Assembly (NCBI RefSeq): GCF_900108555.1 | Contig: NZ_FNWV01000009.1 | Span: forward strand, 1 to 64,000 | Reading direction: 5' to 3' | From: Ruminococcus flavefaciens | GTDB taxonomy: Bacteria > Bacillota > Clostridia > Oscillospirales > Ruminococcaceae | DNA length: 64,000 nt | In this document: in pieces, positions 28,021 to 36,054 of the stretch | How positions within the stretch are numbered: position 1 is the first letter of the stretch | How the letters are laid out: the number at the start of each line of letters is the position of its first letter | Program-made: the position numbers and the translations under genes | The notes under the pieces: model-generated | Seen by the model: only the letters and a program-made list of their open reading frames with translations | Told to the model about the DNA's origin: nothing | The model's database searches: none

Positions 28021-29151
28021 ATGAATAAAGAAGAAGTATTATCTCTTATCGATAATTTTAGAAGTGTATTAATTTCGCAAGCAACTGATGAATATGGACA
28101 ATCAGATAAAGACTATAAACCAATGCGTGAAGCTCTTATTGCTATTCCTGAAATAAAAGATCATATACCGCAATTCATTATTTCAAATCGAAATGCAAGT
28201 AGTTTTTTTCGGTATATGCAAGGTCAAAGTGGTACCTATAAAGGAAGGATAAAAATAATAAATGATGAAATGAGTAAGCTTTCAGCATTTATTGAATTTG
28301 AATCGGTGGAAGATCCTTTTTCTGGAATTAAACAGTACAAAAAATGCGAGAGTATTGGAAATGGTGGATTTGGTGAGGTTTTTAGATATCATAATGAATG
28401 TTTGGATATGGATTTTGCTGTAAAGATTTATAGCCCATTATTTAAGTCAGAGGAAGAGATGGTAGAGGGAGAAAAACGCTTCTTTAGAGAAGCAAAAATG
28501 TTATTTTCACTTAATAACGAAAATATAGTTAGGATCTATGATGCAGGACGAACAGATGGAAAACCTTTTATAAGGATGGAGTTTATTAAGGGGGAATCGT
28601 TGAAAGATTATATTAATGAGAATGGATTCCAAGATACTAATTTTGTAAAGAAAGCTATAATTCAAATTTTAAATGGTTTAAACTGTGCACACATAGCCAA
28701 AATTATTCATAGAGATTTAAAGCCTTCAAATATTATGATCATCCCAATTGAAGATGATAGTTTAAGTGAAAAGTATAGATATAAGATAATAGATTTTGGC
28801 ATAAGTGCATTTATGGAATCAGAGGAATATACTAAGTTGACACGTACTGGTGAGACTATTGCCGGTGGACATTGTATTGACCCACTGCTTACAAGTAATC
28901 CAAAGCTGCGGGATATTCGTTCAGATATTTATTCGGTTGGAGCTATTATGTACTTCATGCTTTGTGGTAGAGAACCTTGTGGTAGTGATATTATTGAAAC
29001 TCTTCATAAGATTAATCCAAATGTACCTGTTGAGTTAGATGAAATAATAAATAAGAGTCTTTCAAGTGATATAGAAAAACGATATACATCATGTTCTGAT
29101 TTTATTGAAGCGATTCAATTATTAGTACCTGAGTCAAATGTAGAATTTTAA
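28021..29151 (+). CDS. Ser/Thr protein kinase with N-terminal helical domain
   Basis: This 376-residue soluble Hanks-type kinase has the Gly loop GNGGFGEV at 113-120, K135 in AVK, HRDLKPSN starting at 230 and DFG at 258-260, so all catalytic residues are present. The activation loop ends in GGHCIDPLL rather than the usual GT-Y-APE, an oddity. There is no membrane segment or PASTA sensor, unlike housekeeping PrkC. The first 90 residues form a helical domain of the kind placed in front of kinases and other effectors in defence islands. It lies alone between two long direct repeats, which suggests a mobile single-gene defence cassette (inference). ATG 28021 has AGGAG upstream. Confidence 0.88.
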   Translation: MNKEEVLSLIDNFRSVLISQATDEYGQSDKDYKPMREALIAIPEIKDHIPQFIISNRNASSFFRYMQGQSGTYKGRIKIINDEMSKLSAFIEFESVEDPFSGIKQYKKCESIGNGGFGEVFRYHNECLDMDFAVKIYSPLFKSEEEMVEGEKRFFREAKMLFSLNNENIVRIYDAGRTDGKPFIRMEFIKGESLKDYINENGFQDTNFVKKAIIQILNGLNCAHIAKIIHRDLKPSNIMIIPIEDDSLSEKYRYKIIDFGISAFMESEEYTKLTRTGETIAGGHCIDPLLTSNPKLRDIRSDIYSVGAIMYFMLCGREPCGSDIIETLHKINPNVPVELDEIINKSLSSDIEKRYTSCSDFIEAIQLLVPESNVEF

Positions 29152-29510
29152 TTATATTATGAAAGATTATAAAGAAAAGAAGGAGTATAGTTATTTCGAT
29201 AGTAATATGTATATTATCTCTATTTGTGTATTAAATAAGAATTATTTTTTATAAGCAAATGAAAGCTATTGATGAAAATGAAAAAGCCTCCTTCACATGG
29301 AGGCTGGAAATTAGTATATTCGATATAGTTAATACGATTAATGTCTAGATAAAAGGTGTTAAATGTGATGTAATAAAGTTACAATTTATTGAATAGGACA
29401 ATGTTGCTTTCGAATAATAGAATTGCTGTAGAGCAATATAATACAAATTAGGTTTGGCTTTTCAAACAATATTGCTCCTTTGTTCTCAAGACAATGTTTT
29501 TTTCAGTGTT
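29152..29510 (+). other. Intergenic region downstream of the kinase
   Basis: It holds a weak hairpin AGCCTCC/GGAGGCT (29285-29305) without a T-run, which probably ends kinase transcription. No open frame with a ribosome site is seen. The rest is AT-rich up to the repeat at 29511. Confidence 0.5.
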
Positions 29511-29638
29511 GTACATCAACGCGTACATCAACCCAGAGCAAAAATGCTCTGCGAAGCTTCGTTGAAGCTTTTGAACAAACGGCTATTTTACGCGCTGTAT
29601 GCCTCTAGGTGATTCTCTGTAAAACATAGGATAGTCAC
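29511..29638 (+). repeat. 128-bp direct repeat, right copy, abutting tRNA half
   Basis: It is the same as 27703-27830 with one mismatch. It ends exactly where an initiator tRNA-Met anticodon loop begins, so its right end marks an integration junction. Confidence 0.9.
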
Positions 29639-29683
29639 CTCATAACCCGAAGGTCGTTGGTTCAAATCCAGCCGCCGCAACCA
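29638..29683 (+). other. 3' half of initiator tRNA-Met: probable attachment site
   Basis: From the CTCATAA anticodon loop (anticodon CAT 29641-29643) the sequence follows initiator tRNA-Met to CCA. ACCCGAAGGTCGT and a T-arm GTTGG-TTCAAAT-CCAGC are followed by the acceptor strand and GCAACCA. The 5' half is absent, replaced by the 128-bp repeat. Tyrosine integrases commonly use the 3' half of tRNA genes, leaving such a duplicate at one end of the element. The gene fragment itself cannot make a tRNA. Confidence 0.8.
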
Positions 29684-29837
29684 ACGTAATATCGGCACTT
29701 TCGAGCATTCGGAAGTGCTTATTTTTATGCCCTTTTTTATCCAATTGCAGCAACCGTGCAGCAACGCGTTTATTTTCCCTCGAAATATCGCTGAGAATCA
29801 CTGAGTGTTTTTTAGAGTTTTTGAAGAATATTGCGGA

Positions 29838-29861
29838 TTTTGTTAACCGAGGTTAACAAAA
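29838..29861 (+). promoter_or_regulatory. 11-bp perfect inverted repeat
   Basis: TTTTGTTAACC (29838-29848) and GGTTAACAAAA (29851-29861) flank a GA centre. The symmetry is perfect and the spacing two bases, as for a dimeric repressor site or a recombination site. There is no gene start close by; the nearest gene converges from the right. Confidence 0.5.
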
Positions 29862-29898
29862 ACAAGGTTTGTTGTTATGAAAATAGATAGCTATAAGA

Positions 29899-29922
29899 AA
29901 AGCCCCTTCGTGGGGCTTTGAT
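29899..29922 (-). terminator. Terminator of the DUF4291 operon (bidirectional)
   Basis: AAAGCCCC (29899-29906) pairs with GGGGCTTT (29912-29919). With A-runs to the left it serves the minus-strand gene that stops at 29943. Confidence 0.75.
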
Positions 29923-29942
29923 TGTATTCGGTTTCTTAAAGG

Positions 29943-30497
29943 TTATAGCAAAGGATAAACCTGTTCATTTGGAAGAAAAGGTGTTATATCAATTCCCTTT
30001 CTTCTTGATAGATTAAGTTCTTTGACATATGGGGTTATATCTTCAATTTGCATGATCCAATCATTTACATATTCCTTTACGGCATTATTTCTTATTCCTA
30101 ATTGGATAGATCGATATGACAAATTTCTTCCTTCAATGTCTTTTTCAGGATCCCATTGAATCCTTACATCAGAACTTTTCACAAGCTTCTGCCATTCTTC
30201 CTTTGAAGTATCCATATCATCCGTGTAGGTGGAGGGGATCGCATTTTTCACGATCTTATCAAAAGCTTCTCTCTTTATATCTATAGCCAGAACCCTTTCC
30301 TGATTTTCTTTTTCTGCCCATCCGCAGCGATACATCATCCATAAGAAAGAGGGTTTTATCCAGGTCATTCTGTTCAGGCTGAAATGACTTCCGAATGTTC
30401 CGAGTTTAATTGCTTCATCTGCGATCATATCCGGATATGCCTGATATACTCTTATAGTATTCTGGTCATAAACAGCTCGTATTTCTTTTTCTTTCAT
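29943..30497 (-). CDS. DUF4291 family protein
   Basis: The 184-residue protein matches DUF4291 along its length: IRAVYDQNTIRVYQAYPD at the start, FSLNRMTWIKPSFLWMMYR in the middle (the family's most conserved stretch), and IQLGIRNNAVKEYV later. The family is widespread in bacteria and fungi, cytosolic, and of unknown biochemical function. The start at 30497 follows AAAGGGTGAT, which also contains the stop of the preceding gene 7 bp away, so it is the last gene of a short minus-strand operon (31376 to 29943). Confidence 0.88.
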   Translation of the reverse strand: MKEKEIRAVYDQNTIRVYQAYPDMIADEAIKLGTFGSHFSLNRMTWIKPSFLWMMYRCGWAEKENQERVLAIDIKREAFDKIVKNAIPSTYTDDMDTSKEEWQKLVKSSDVRIQWDPEKDIEGRNLSYRSIQLGIRNNAVKEYVNDWIMQIEDITPYVKELNLSRRKGIDITPFLPNEQVYPLL

Positions 30498-30503
30498 TTT
30501 TTA

Positions 30504-30962
30504 TCACCCTTTGGCATTATCCCAGAACCTGTATCGTTCCGGTATAATATCTTTAAAGAACTGATATTTTCCTGTCCAGCCTTCAGGTACAAAATCCTCA
30601 AAAGACATATACTCAGGATAGTATGATAACAAAGTTTTTTTATCGAAATCAATAAGAATTGAAGGATTATATGATAGGAGCTCATCAGGATCGCTCTCCA
30701 TGGACATCATTTCTCTTAGTTCATCCGCAGATATCATATATGGTTTTATTTTTTCCAGAAAATCGTCCTTTGTTTTTTCATTGACAACCCTTATACCGAA
30801 TCTGTATTTTTCATCAATAGTAAAATTATAGCCTTTTTTTCGATATGCTGATTCATTAATATCAAGATTCATAATACAAATATCATTATGAAGGATATAC
30901 CAGTTAAAGCTTCCTTCATTGATTATTCCGACTATCAACTCTTCTGCATATTCAGGTTTCAT
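30504..30962 (-). CDS. Hypothetical protein, immunity-like
   Basis: The 152-residue soluble acidic protein starts at ATG 30962 behind AAGGAGTGAG. It begins with a beta-rich segment (NWYILHNDICIMNLDI) and ends in a Trp/aromatic-rich tail (EGWTGKYQFFKDI). No family is recognised. Size, acidity and position among similar small unrelated genes recall orphan immunity proteins of contact-dependent toxins, but this is inference. It lies between the 126-residue gene and the DUF4291 gene in one operon. Confidence 0.65.
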   Translation of the reverse strand: MKPEYAEELIVGIINEGSFNWYILHNDICIMNLDINESAYRKKGYNFTIDEKYRFGIRVVNEKTKDDFLEKIKPYMISADELREMMSMESDPDELLSYNPSILIDFDKKTLLSYYPEYMSFEDFVPEGWTGKYQFFKDIIPERYRFWDNAKG

Positions 30963-30995
30963 TTTCTCACTCCTTTTTGCTCTTTATTATCATTT

Positions 30996-31376
30996 TCAGT
31001 TGTTCTCAAAAGCTTCCAACTCTTGACAAAGTGCAATAAAATCATCATATACAGTTATTGTTTGCAGATAACGAAAATCAAGAATGTAACCTGAAGCTCT
31101 GTGCCTCAGGAAGTCTGCATCCCAAAGAGGTACAGAAATAAATCCGTCCTTATAATGATACTTTAATGGTTCAAACTTATCTATGTTAGCACGGAAATAC
31201 TTTACCTTAGCCATGCAGAGTTTATTGATCCTGAACAGCAGACCGATAACGTCTGTACGTTCAAAGAAAGCGTCCTTGAATATAAGGTGTTTATGTGAGT
31301 TCTCCCTGTCTGAGTACCAGGCGTTGTTTTCGTGCTGTAAGTGATACTTTTCAATCAGAAGATACTTGTCTTCCAT
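30996..31376 (-). CDS. Hypothetical protein
   Basis: The 126-residue soluble protein starts at ATG 31376 behind GGAGGAAAAT and is the first gene of the operon leading to DUF4291. It is rich in aromatic residues (HLIFKDAFFER, KVKYFRANIDKFEPLKYHY). No motif is recognised and there is no membrane segment. The short gap (33 bp) to the next gene supports co-transcription. Confidence 0.65.
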   Translation of the reverse strand: MEDKYLLIEKYHLQHENNAWYSDRENSHKHLIFKDAFFERTDVIGLLFRINKLCMAKVKYFRANIDKFEPLKYHYKDGFISVPLWDADFLRHRASGYILDFRYLQTITVYDDFIALCQELEAFENN

Positions 31377-31529
31377 ATTTTCCTCCTTGTATCAGCATAT
31401 GTTTGGGTTTATGATATGTACTTCTGAAGAAATATGCCCTCTGAGCCCATTATACATTATTCTGATCTAAAAATCAATTGCTTTTTGCTTGACGGTATAT
31501 GATAAGCGGTATATAATATAAGTAAAGGA

Positions 31530-31553
31530 AAAGCACCCCACGAGGGGGTGCTC
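31530..31553 (-). terminator. Terminator of the 226-residue gene
   Basis: Read on the minus strand, AGCACCCC and GGGGTGCT form an 8-bp stem followed by TTTTCC. It sits 7 bp past the stop codon at 31559. Confidence 0.75.
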
Positions 31554-31558
31554 AAGAG

Positions 31559-32239
31559 TCATTTTTCGGTGAATGTTGTATCAAATATATTTGAGGACAT
31601 CACATCTTCAAATTCTATGTTGATATTTGTCGAAGTATCAACATACACCGGAAGGTCAATGCCGCGTTTCTGAAGCTCGGCTATTGATGCTAAGCCTAAT
31701 TTTGCGTTAGTCGCTCTGTCCTGTTCGGGTATGGGCTCAACGCTGTTTATTATGTCCTTCAGCTTATCTGCATCGCAGTTACTGGGAACGGTAAGATTGA
31801 CGTTCTTGCTAGCATCTATAACAAGACACGTATTTTCTAAAACCTCGCCCGGGAGGTCTGAAGTCTTTATCGCAGGGACTTCCTTTTTTTCAACTGTATA
31901 ATCCATTGTATTTTCCTCCTGAAGTGTCATTTCTGACTCTGATGTGGTATAATCTTCCTGCGTATACGGGGTATATACTGTGGAAGGGCATGTTGTCATG
32001 CCCAGATTAGTGAGGTCATATGTAGAGTAATATTCATCATCCGATGAACTTTTTTCATCGAACAGATCCTCGAACACCGTTGCATTATCAGCCATGACTT
32101 CATCGAAGATCTCAAAGATCTCGAAGCCCTCGCTGAGCTCATGCGGAGTCATATCCAGCATATCCTCAACGCTCATTTGTATCTGATCAATCTTGTGGTC
32201 ATGCAGTATGTGATTGCAGTGCACCTTGAAGCGATTCAT
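31559..32239 (-). CDS. Hypothetical acidic protein
   Basis: The 226-residue very acidic protein is low in complexity between residues about 60 and 120 (many D, E, S, T, Y). The N-terminal 50 residues are helical with several His. The C-terminal half has SNCDADKLKDIINSVEP and could form a small fold. The start at 32239 is uncertain: AAAAGGAT abuts the ATG with almost no spacing, and the frame stays open about 27 codons upstream without another start. It may therefore be the 3' part of a larger broken gene. A good terminator follows. Function unknown. Confidence 0.5.
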   Translation of the reverse strand: MNRFKVHCNHILHDHKIDQIQMSVEDMLDMTPHELSEGFEIFEIFDEVMADNATVFEDLFDEKSSSDDEYYSTYDLTNLGMTTCPSTVYTPYTQEDYTTSESEMTLQEENTMDYTVEKKEVPAIKTSDLPGEVLENTCLVIDASKNVNLTVPSNCDADKLKDIINSVEPIPEQDRATNAKLGLASIAELQKRGIDLPVYVDTSTNINIEFEDVMSSNIFDTTFTEK

Positions 32240-32421
32240 ATCCTTTTTTGACTGCTTGAATATTTTTCCAGTCTTGAAGTTTACTGAGTTTATGATGATT
32301 TTTAGTGATTCAGAAAATGACTATGAACTTGAATATGCTATTGATTATTTGCTCCAAAACTATAATTAAAAATGATACAGAAAGTCTCCGCGAGGGGAAT
32401 TCTTCGTTCATATATGCATTC

Positions 32422-32451
32422 TTGACTTTTGGTGATATTGCAGTGTATAAT
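32422..32451 (+). promoter_or_regulatory. Promoter of the VanZ-like gene
   Basis: TTGACT (32422-32427) and TATAAT (32446-32451) are separated by 18 bp. Confidence 0.6.
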
Positions 32452-32527
32452 ATGGATAGTAAGCAGGTAATTATGATAAATTGGAATTTATAAAGCTATC
32501 TGCTAAAGGACGGAGGCGGCAGTGACT

Positions 32528-33076
32528 ATGATTGAGATTTCCTATATGCAGATGTTTATTTTTATAACTCTCATCTGGATACTTGTACGATTCATAATTG
32601 CGATCAGATCCAAGACTTTTTCTGTAAAACGCGAACTACAGATGCTTCTTATATACATATGCATTGTAGTTATTGCGAGATTTGTATACTTTCCGTTACA
32701 TCATGTTGATGGGGGAATAGATACACTTAAGATTGGTTTTTCGGAAACAATGTCCGATATGGTAAGCTTTATCCCGTTTTATTTTCTCTTTGACAGATAT
32801 GATGGCTGGATTATCAATATTATCGGAAATATAGCAATGTTTATACCTGTAGGAATAGTATGGCCTATCTGTTTTCGCAAGCTTGATAATATCAAAAAAA
32901 CTTTGATTGCTGGAATTAGTTTTATTCTTTTTATTGAACTATCCCAGTTGCTATGTCTCGAAAGGCATACAGATGTTGATGACGTGATATTAAATACAAG
33001 CGGTGTTTTGATCGGAGCGTGTATTGTATTTGCTATACGAAAATTGAAAAAACAGTTGATTTTTCAGAAATGTTAA
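32528..33076 (+). CDS. VanZ-like membrane protein
   Basis: The 182-residue integral membrane protein has about four to five helices: MFIFITLIWILVRFII, LLIYICIVVIARFVYF, IGNIAMFIPVGIVWPI, TLIAGISFILFIELSQ and a last helix. The segments NIIGNIAMFIPVG and ELSQLLCLERHTDVDDVILN carry the conserved VanZ pattern (Q-L, R-x-x-D-x-D-D-x-x-x-N). VanZ proteins affect resistance to lipoglycopeptides, but most members are uncharacterised. GGAGG (32512-32516) suits either ATG 32528 or an in-frame GTG at 32522. It is monocistronic, with its own promoter and terminator. Confidence 0.88.
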   Translation: MIEISYMQMFIFITLIWILVRFIIAIRSKTFSVKRELQMLLIYICIVVIARFVYFPLHHVDGGIDTLKIGFSETMSDMVSFIPFYFLFDRYDGWIINIIGNIAMFIPVGIVWPICFRKLDNIKKTLIAGISFILFIELSQLLCLERHTDVDDVILNTSGVLIGACIVFAIRKLKKQLIFQKC

Positions 33077-33165
33077 TTCAAGAATATAATGAGATAAAAA
33101 GCAAATAATCTCATTTTATAATAACGGCAAAATCTGATTTATCTTAGCAAAATAAAAAAGCACAA

Positions 33166-33200
33166 TGCCCCTGAGCACTTTGTAACACTCAGGGGCAAAT
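33166..33200 (+). terminator. Terminator after the VanZ-like gene
   Basis: TGCCCCTGAG (33166-33175) pairs perfectly with CTCAGGGGCA (33188-33197) over a 12-nt loop. Confidence 0.75.
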
Positions 33201-33275
33201 TCTATATGGGTATTTGTCTTTGTGGAGAAGAAGCTTCTTGTTATTTTATTATATTTTCTCGATGTATGCAATATC

Positions 33276-33304
33276 TTGAAAAATACAGTGTCCTATGGTA
33301 TAAT
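33276..33304 (+). promoter_or_regulatory. Promoter of the 34-residue ORF / pseudo-ABC operon
   Basis: TTGAAA (33276-33281) and TATAAT (33299-33304) are 17 bp apart, with the start codon at 33330 close behind. Confidence 0.65.
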
Positions 33305-33329
33305 TATGGAAAATACAAGGAGGAAAGAT

Positions 33330-33434
33330 ATGGAATTTTTTCAAAGCCTTACGGCAAAGAATATCAGTCTATACCTCAAACAAAAGGAGAAATACAGTAG
33401 ATCTGTTTTAAATAGGGGATATATTTATGAATAA
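33330..33434 (+). CDS. 34-residue ORF coupled to the ABC-like gene
   Basis: AAGGAGG (33318-33323) stands at ideal distance from ATG 33330, whereas the following gene has no site of its own. The ORF ends at 33434, overlapping the next ATG (33427) by 8 bp, so ribosomes finishing here can restart. The peptide (MEFFQSLTAKN onward) is basic with no clear motif. It may be a leader peptide that couples translation, or the 5' end of a gene split by frameshift. Either way it is likely translated. Confidence 0.6.
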   Translation: MEFFQSLTAKNISLYLKQKEKYSRSVLNRGYIYE

Positions 33435-34152
33435 CATAATAAAAGAATTTTATAATGATTTTTCAATAAGAATTGATACTTCAGCTTGCAAATCATTAAT
33501 TGCTGGCCGTGATTTAAACTTAAATGATACTTGGTGCTATAGCGATCAAGTATTTGAGAGCGGAAAAATATATGGTATAGTAAGTGAATATGGTCAGGGT
33601 TGTGAGTATCTGTCATATTTACTTGGGGGTAGAGTCCAGTTTGAGAATATTAAGGTTTACTGTAATGGCAGCTTGATTTCCCATAATGACCTTAATGATG
33701 TTTCATTGAATTTAGAACCCTCTTGTGAACCCTATGGGAAAAAGCAAGTGAAAAAGTCAATAGAAAGTGCTCTTTTAAAAAGCTCAGCTAAATGTGATTT
33801 TTCATTGATAGCTGATAAATTTCTTTTGACACCTGAAAGATATGATAGGAAATTCATCCATCTAAGTGGTGAACGCTGGAGGGCAGCTGCTGCATTTGGC
33901 TATGCTCAGAATAAAAGGATCTATTTCGCTCCGTATAAAACAAGCAGCTTTTACTATAAGATGTGCCAGTCCTGCTTAATGAAGGCATTAAGAGAACTTA
34001 CAAAGAACGGTGCACTTGTTATACTTCCTGCCGGAAGTGATGAATTTATAAACCATATTGCAGATGAAATAATATACCTGAACCGTAATTATGACATAGA
34101 TGATCTGCGGCAGTTTTATGATAAACAGTTCGGTGAAAAATGGATTCATTAA
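33427..34152 (+). CDS. Degenerate ABC-type ATPase
   Basis: The 241-residue protein keeps the outline of an ABC nucleotide-binding domain but not its catalytic residues. The P-loop position reads SEYGQGCEYLS with no GK(S/T), the signature reads HLSGERWRAAAAF, and the Walker B position reads KRIYFAPYKT without Asp-Glu. The C-terminus (IADEIIYLNR) resembles the usual H-loop end. It is therefore probably unable to hydrolyse ATP. No permease gene is adjacent. It might be a regulatory dimer partner or a protein adapted to a new use. It precedes a SitI3-like immunity gene by 24 bp, and both may share one transcript. Confidence 0.7.
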   Translation: MNNIIKEFYNDFSIRIDTSACKSLIAGRDLNLNDTWCYSDQVFESGKIYGIVSEYGQGCEYLSYLLGGRVQFENIKVYCNGSLISHNDLNDVSLNLEPSCEPYGKKQVKKSIESALLKSSAKCDFSLIADKFLLTPERYDRKFIHLSGERWRAAAAFGYAQNKRIYFAPYKTSSFYYKMCQSCLMKALRELTKNGALVILPAGSDEFINHIADEIIYLNRNYDIDDLRQFYDKQFGEKWIH

Positions 34153-34176
34153 ACAGTTATAACAGGGGGGATTAAT

Positions 34177-34992
34177 ATGTCAGTCGAAAATTATATTGAC
34201 CTTTATGCAGATAGTCATTCAGAGTTGATCGAGCTAATGCAGAAACTATATCCATCAAGCCCGAATGAAACTAATGAAGAGAGATGTTTCCTCAACGATC
34301 ATATCAATGTATATGTTTATTCGCTTAGTGAAAGAGAGATTCAGTGGATGAAAGAGGACTATGGTGTTAATGTGAATCATTGCCTTTCCTTTCAGTATTT
34401 CTCTTTCTCCGACTGCAATTCTGCGAACGAGCTTATATATGTGATGAAACAGTTGGTGCGAATGCTGAACTGCGATCTGCTCTATCAGCCTAACGGCGAC
34501 AGTCCTGTCATTGTACGACGTTCCGGAATACTGCTGTTCGATGATTATTTTGACCGATATTTCGGCAAAGGAGCTTCGGATTCCCTGCGTGAACAAAACA
34601 AAATCAATATCACAGACGATATGTCAATGGAAGATATCATGGAGCGTTGTGAGGAGAAATTCGGAGATGATTTCAACTGGTGGATGCTGCCAAAGGAGAA
34701 ACGCGAGGCTCCCTTTGTTCCCGAACTGAAGCTTGAACTCGGTGAGGACGATCCGTTTTTTGACGGTCGGGTGTATGCGATATACAAATGTGATGCCAAT
34801 GATGACATGCTGTTTCAGTCGGTAAGGAAGGACGGAACTGAGCTATGGCGAATTTATCATCTGACCTACTCACATCGGCGTGAGCGAGAAGGATTTCCTA
34901 TAAGGTGGGATTTTGAAAGCGGACAAAAAGCAGCGGAATATATCATCAACCAATATGTTGAAGATAACGAAAGCTGCGGAATAAAACTATAG
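34177..34992 (+). CDS. SitI3-like/immunity-like protein
   Basis: The 271-residue soluble acidic protein starts at ATG 34177 behind GGGGGGATT. Residues about 40-115 (beta strands, then SANELIYVMKQLVRMLNCDLLYQ and an RRSGILLFDD end) resemble SitI3-type immunity proteins; I am only moderately sure. The C-terminal third, with WRIYHLTYSHRREREGFPI, looks like a second small beta domain. It is followed by a strong terminator that is the first of three alike. The setting is an array of single immunity-like genes, so neutralising a peptide toxin from a competitor is the likely task (inference). Confidence 0.65.
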   Translation: MSVENYIDLYADSHSELIELMQKLYPSSPNETNEERCFLNDHINVYVYSLSEREIQWMKEDYGVNVNHCLSFQYFSFSDCNSANELIYVMKQLVRMLNCDLLYQPNGDSPVIVRRSGILLFDDYFDRYFGKGASDSLREQNKINITDDMSMEDIMERCEEKFGDDFNWWMLPKEKREAPFVPELKLELGEDDPFFDGRVYAIYKCDANDDMLFQSVRKDGTELWRIYHLTYSHRREREGFPIRWDFESGQKAAEYIINQYVEDNESCGIKL

Positions 34993-35016
34993 TAATCAAT
35001 TAACTGAATATACACG

Positions 35017-35046
35017 AAGCACTTGCTGCGGCAGGTGCTTTTTTAT
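35017..35046 (+). terminator. Terminator, array copy 1
   Basis: AAGCACTTGC (35017-35026) pairs with GCAGGTGCTT (35031-35040), followed by TTTTTAT. Closely similar terminators occur at 35825 and 36629. Confidence 0.85.
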
Positions 35047-35057
35047 ACCTTATAAAT

Positions 35058-35213
35058 GGCTGTATTTAGCGGAGTGTCCAAGTGTCCGCAAAAAGCTTTA
35101 TATATAAACGAAAAAGTTCATCCGTGAAGTTTGAGTATTTACGAATATAATGGTTAGGTTGAAGAAGCTTGTACTTCTTCTGATTGACTTTTTCTCCCTG
35201 CTGTGCTATAATT
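35058..35213 (+). repeat. Cassette promoter repeat, copy 1
   Basis: About 155 bp are repeated at 35867-36022 with roughly 90 percent identity by eye. It starts in GGCTGTATTTAG, includes GTGTCCAAGTGTCC, and ends in a promoter with TTGACT (35184-35189), a 17-bp spacer and TATAAT (35207-35212). A GAAGAAG/CTTCTTC dyad (35161-35180) sits just upstream of the -35. It drives the gene at 35271. Confidence 0.85.
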
Positions 35214-35270
35214 CAGATGTTGAACAGCTACCGAGATCTATATACAATATCATAAATATCGGGTGATTTT

Positions 35271-35792
35271 ATGAGTGATGATTGGAAAAGTACCGAATGG
35301 CGGGATAAAGCATTCCGCAAACCTTTCAGATACTGGATACGTGATGAAATCGAAGAAATAATCAAAGAAGAAAACATAGACAGAAAACGTTTTTATGAAG
35401 CCTCAAAAAATAATTATCAGTCTATAATCAATAAGTTTTATTACAGTTTTATTGATTATGAAGATAAAAGAAAACCTGATTTCACAGAGTTAAGTTATCT
35501 ATGGCTGATTTTTCAAAAGAATCTGAAACGATCTCCATTGATTCACTGGGGAAAGGATTATAATGAATATATCGGTAGTATAGCATCATTAATACCGGAT
35601 GAGTATCTCAATAATATGCACTATCTGATACTGAGTCAGGGCTGGGTTTATGAAGGGTATATTCCTGAAATTATAGCCGTATTAAAGGAGACCGATGGCT
35701 GGCTTGATGATTTTTATGTTGTTTCAAAAAAATATGAGTATGTGATAGTCCATACTGATGATGGCGAATGTATGTATTCACTGACAAAATAG
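35271..35792 (+). CDS. Hypothetical protein in immunity-like array
   Basis: The 173-residue soluble protein is rich in Trp, Tyr and acidic residues. It begins MSDDWKSTEWRDKAFRKPF and has a basic helical first half, while the last 60 residues (DDFYVVSKKYEYVIVHTDDG) are beta-rich. ATG 35271 follows ATCGGGTGAT, a leader also found in front of the minus-strand gene at 37271. No firm family name. Its promoter region and terminator are copies of those of its neighbours while the protein is unrelated to them, as in cassette arrays of orphan immunity genes. Confidence 0.7.
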   Translation: MSDDWKSTEWRDKAFRKPFRYWIRDEIEEIIKEENIDRKRFYEASKNNYQSIINKFYYSFIDYEDKRKPDFTELSYLWLIFQKNLKRSPLIHWGKDYNEYIGSIASLIPDEYLNNMHYLILSQGWVYEGYIPEIIAVLKETDGWLDDFYVVSKKYEYVIVHTDDGECMYSLTK

Positions 35793-35824
35793 TTCTTTAC
35801 TTATATTGCAATATTGTTTAACGT

Positions 35825-35855
35825 AAGCACTTGTTGAAAAGCAGGTGCTTTTTAT
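35825..35855 (+). terminator. Terminator, array copy 2
   Basis: AAGCACTTG and CAGGTGCTT form the same stem as at 35017, with one G-U pair, followed by TTTT. Confidence 0.8.
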
Positions 35856-35866
35856 GCCTCTGAAAC

Positions 35867-36022
35867 GGCTATATTCAGCAGAGTGTCCAAGTGTCCACAA
35901 AAAGCTTTATATATAAAAGAAAAAGTTCATCCGTGAAGTTTGAGTATTTACGAATATAATAGTTAGATAGATTAAGCTTGTACTTCTTCTGATTGACTTT
36001 TTCTTCCTGTTGTGCTATAATT
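35867..36022 (+). repeat. Cassette promoter repeat, copy 2
   Basis: This is the second copy of the 155-bp region at 35058. The promoter is TTGACT (35993-35998), 17 bp, TATAAT (36016-36021), and drives the gene at 36055. Confidence 0.85.
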
Positions 36023-36054
36023 CCGGTATAAAGGAAGCACAGGAGGTGTTGAAG

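Noticed and set aside
27703..29638. CRISPR-like direct repeats
   Set aside because: There are only two 128-bp copies about 1.8 kb apart with a gene between them; no spacers and no cas genes.
29600..29690. Complete tRNA-Met gene
   Set aside because: Only the anticodon loop to CCA is present; the D-arm and 5' acceptor strand are replaced by the direct repeat.
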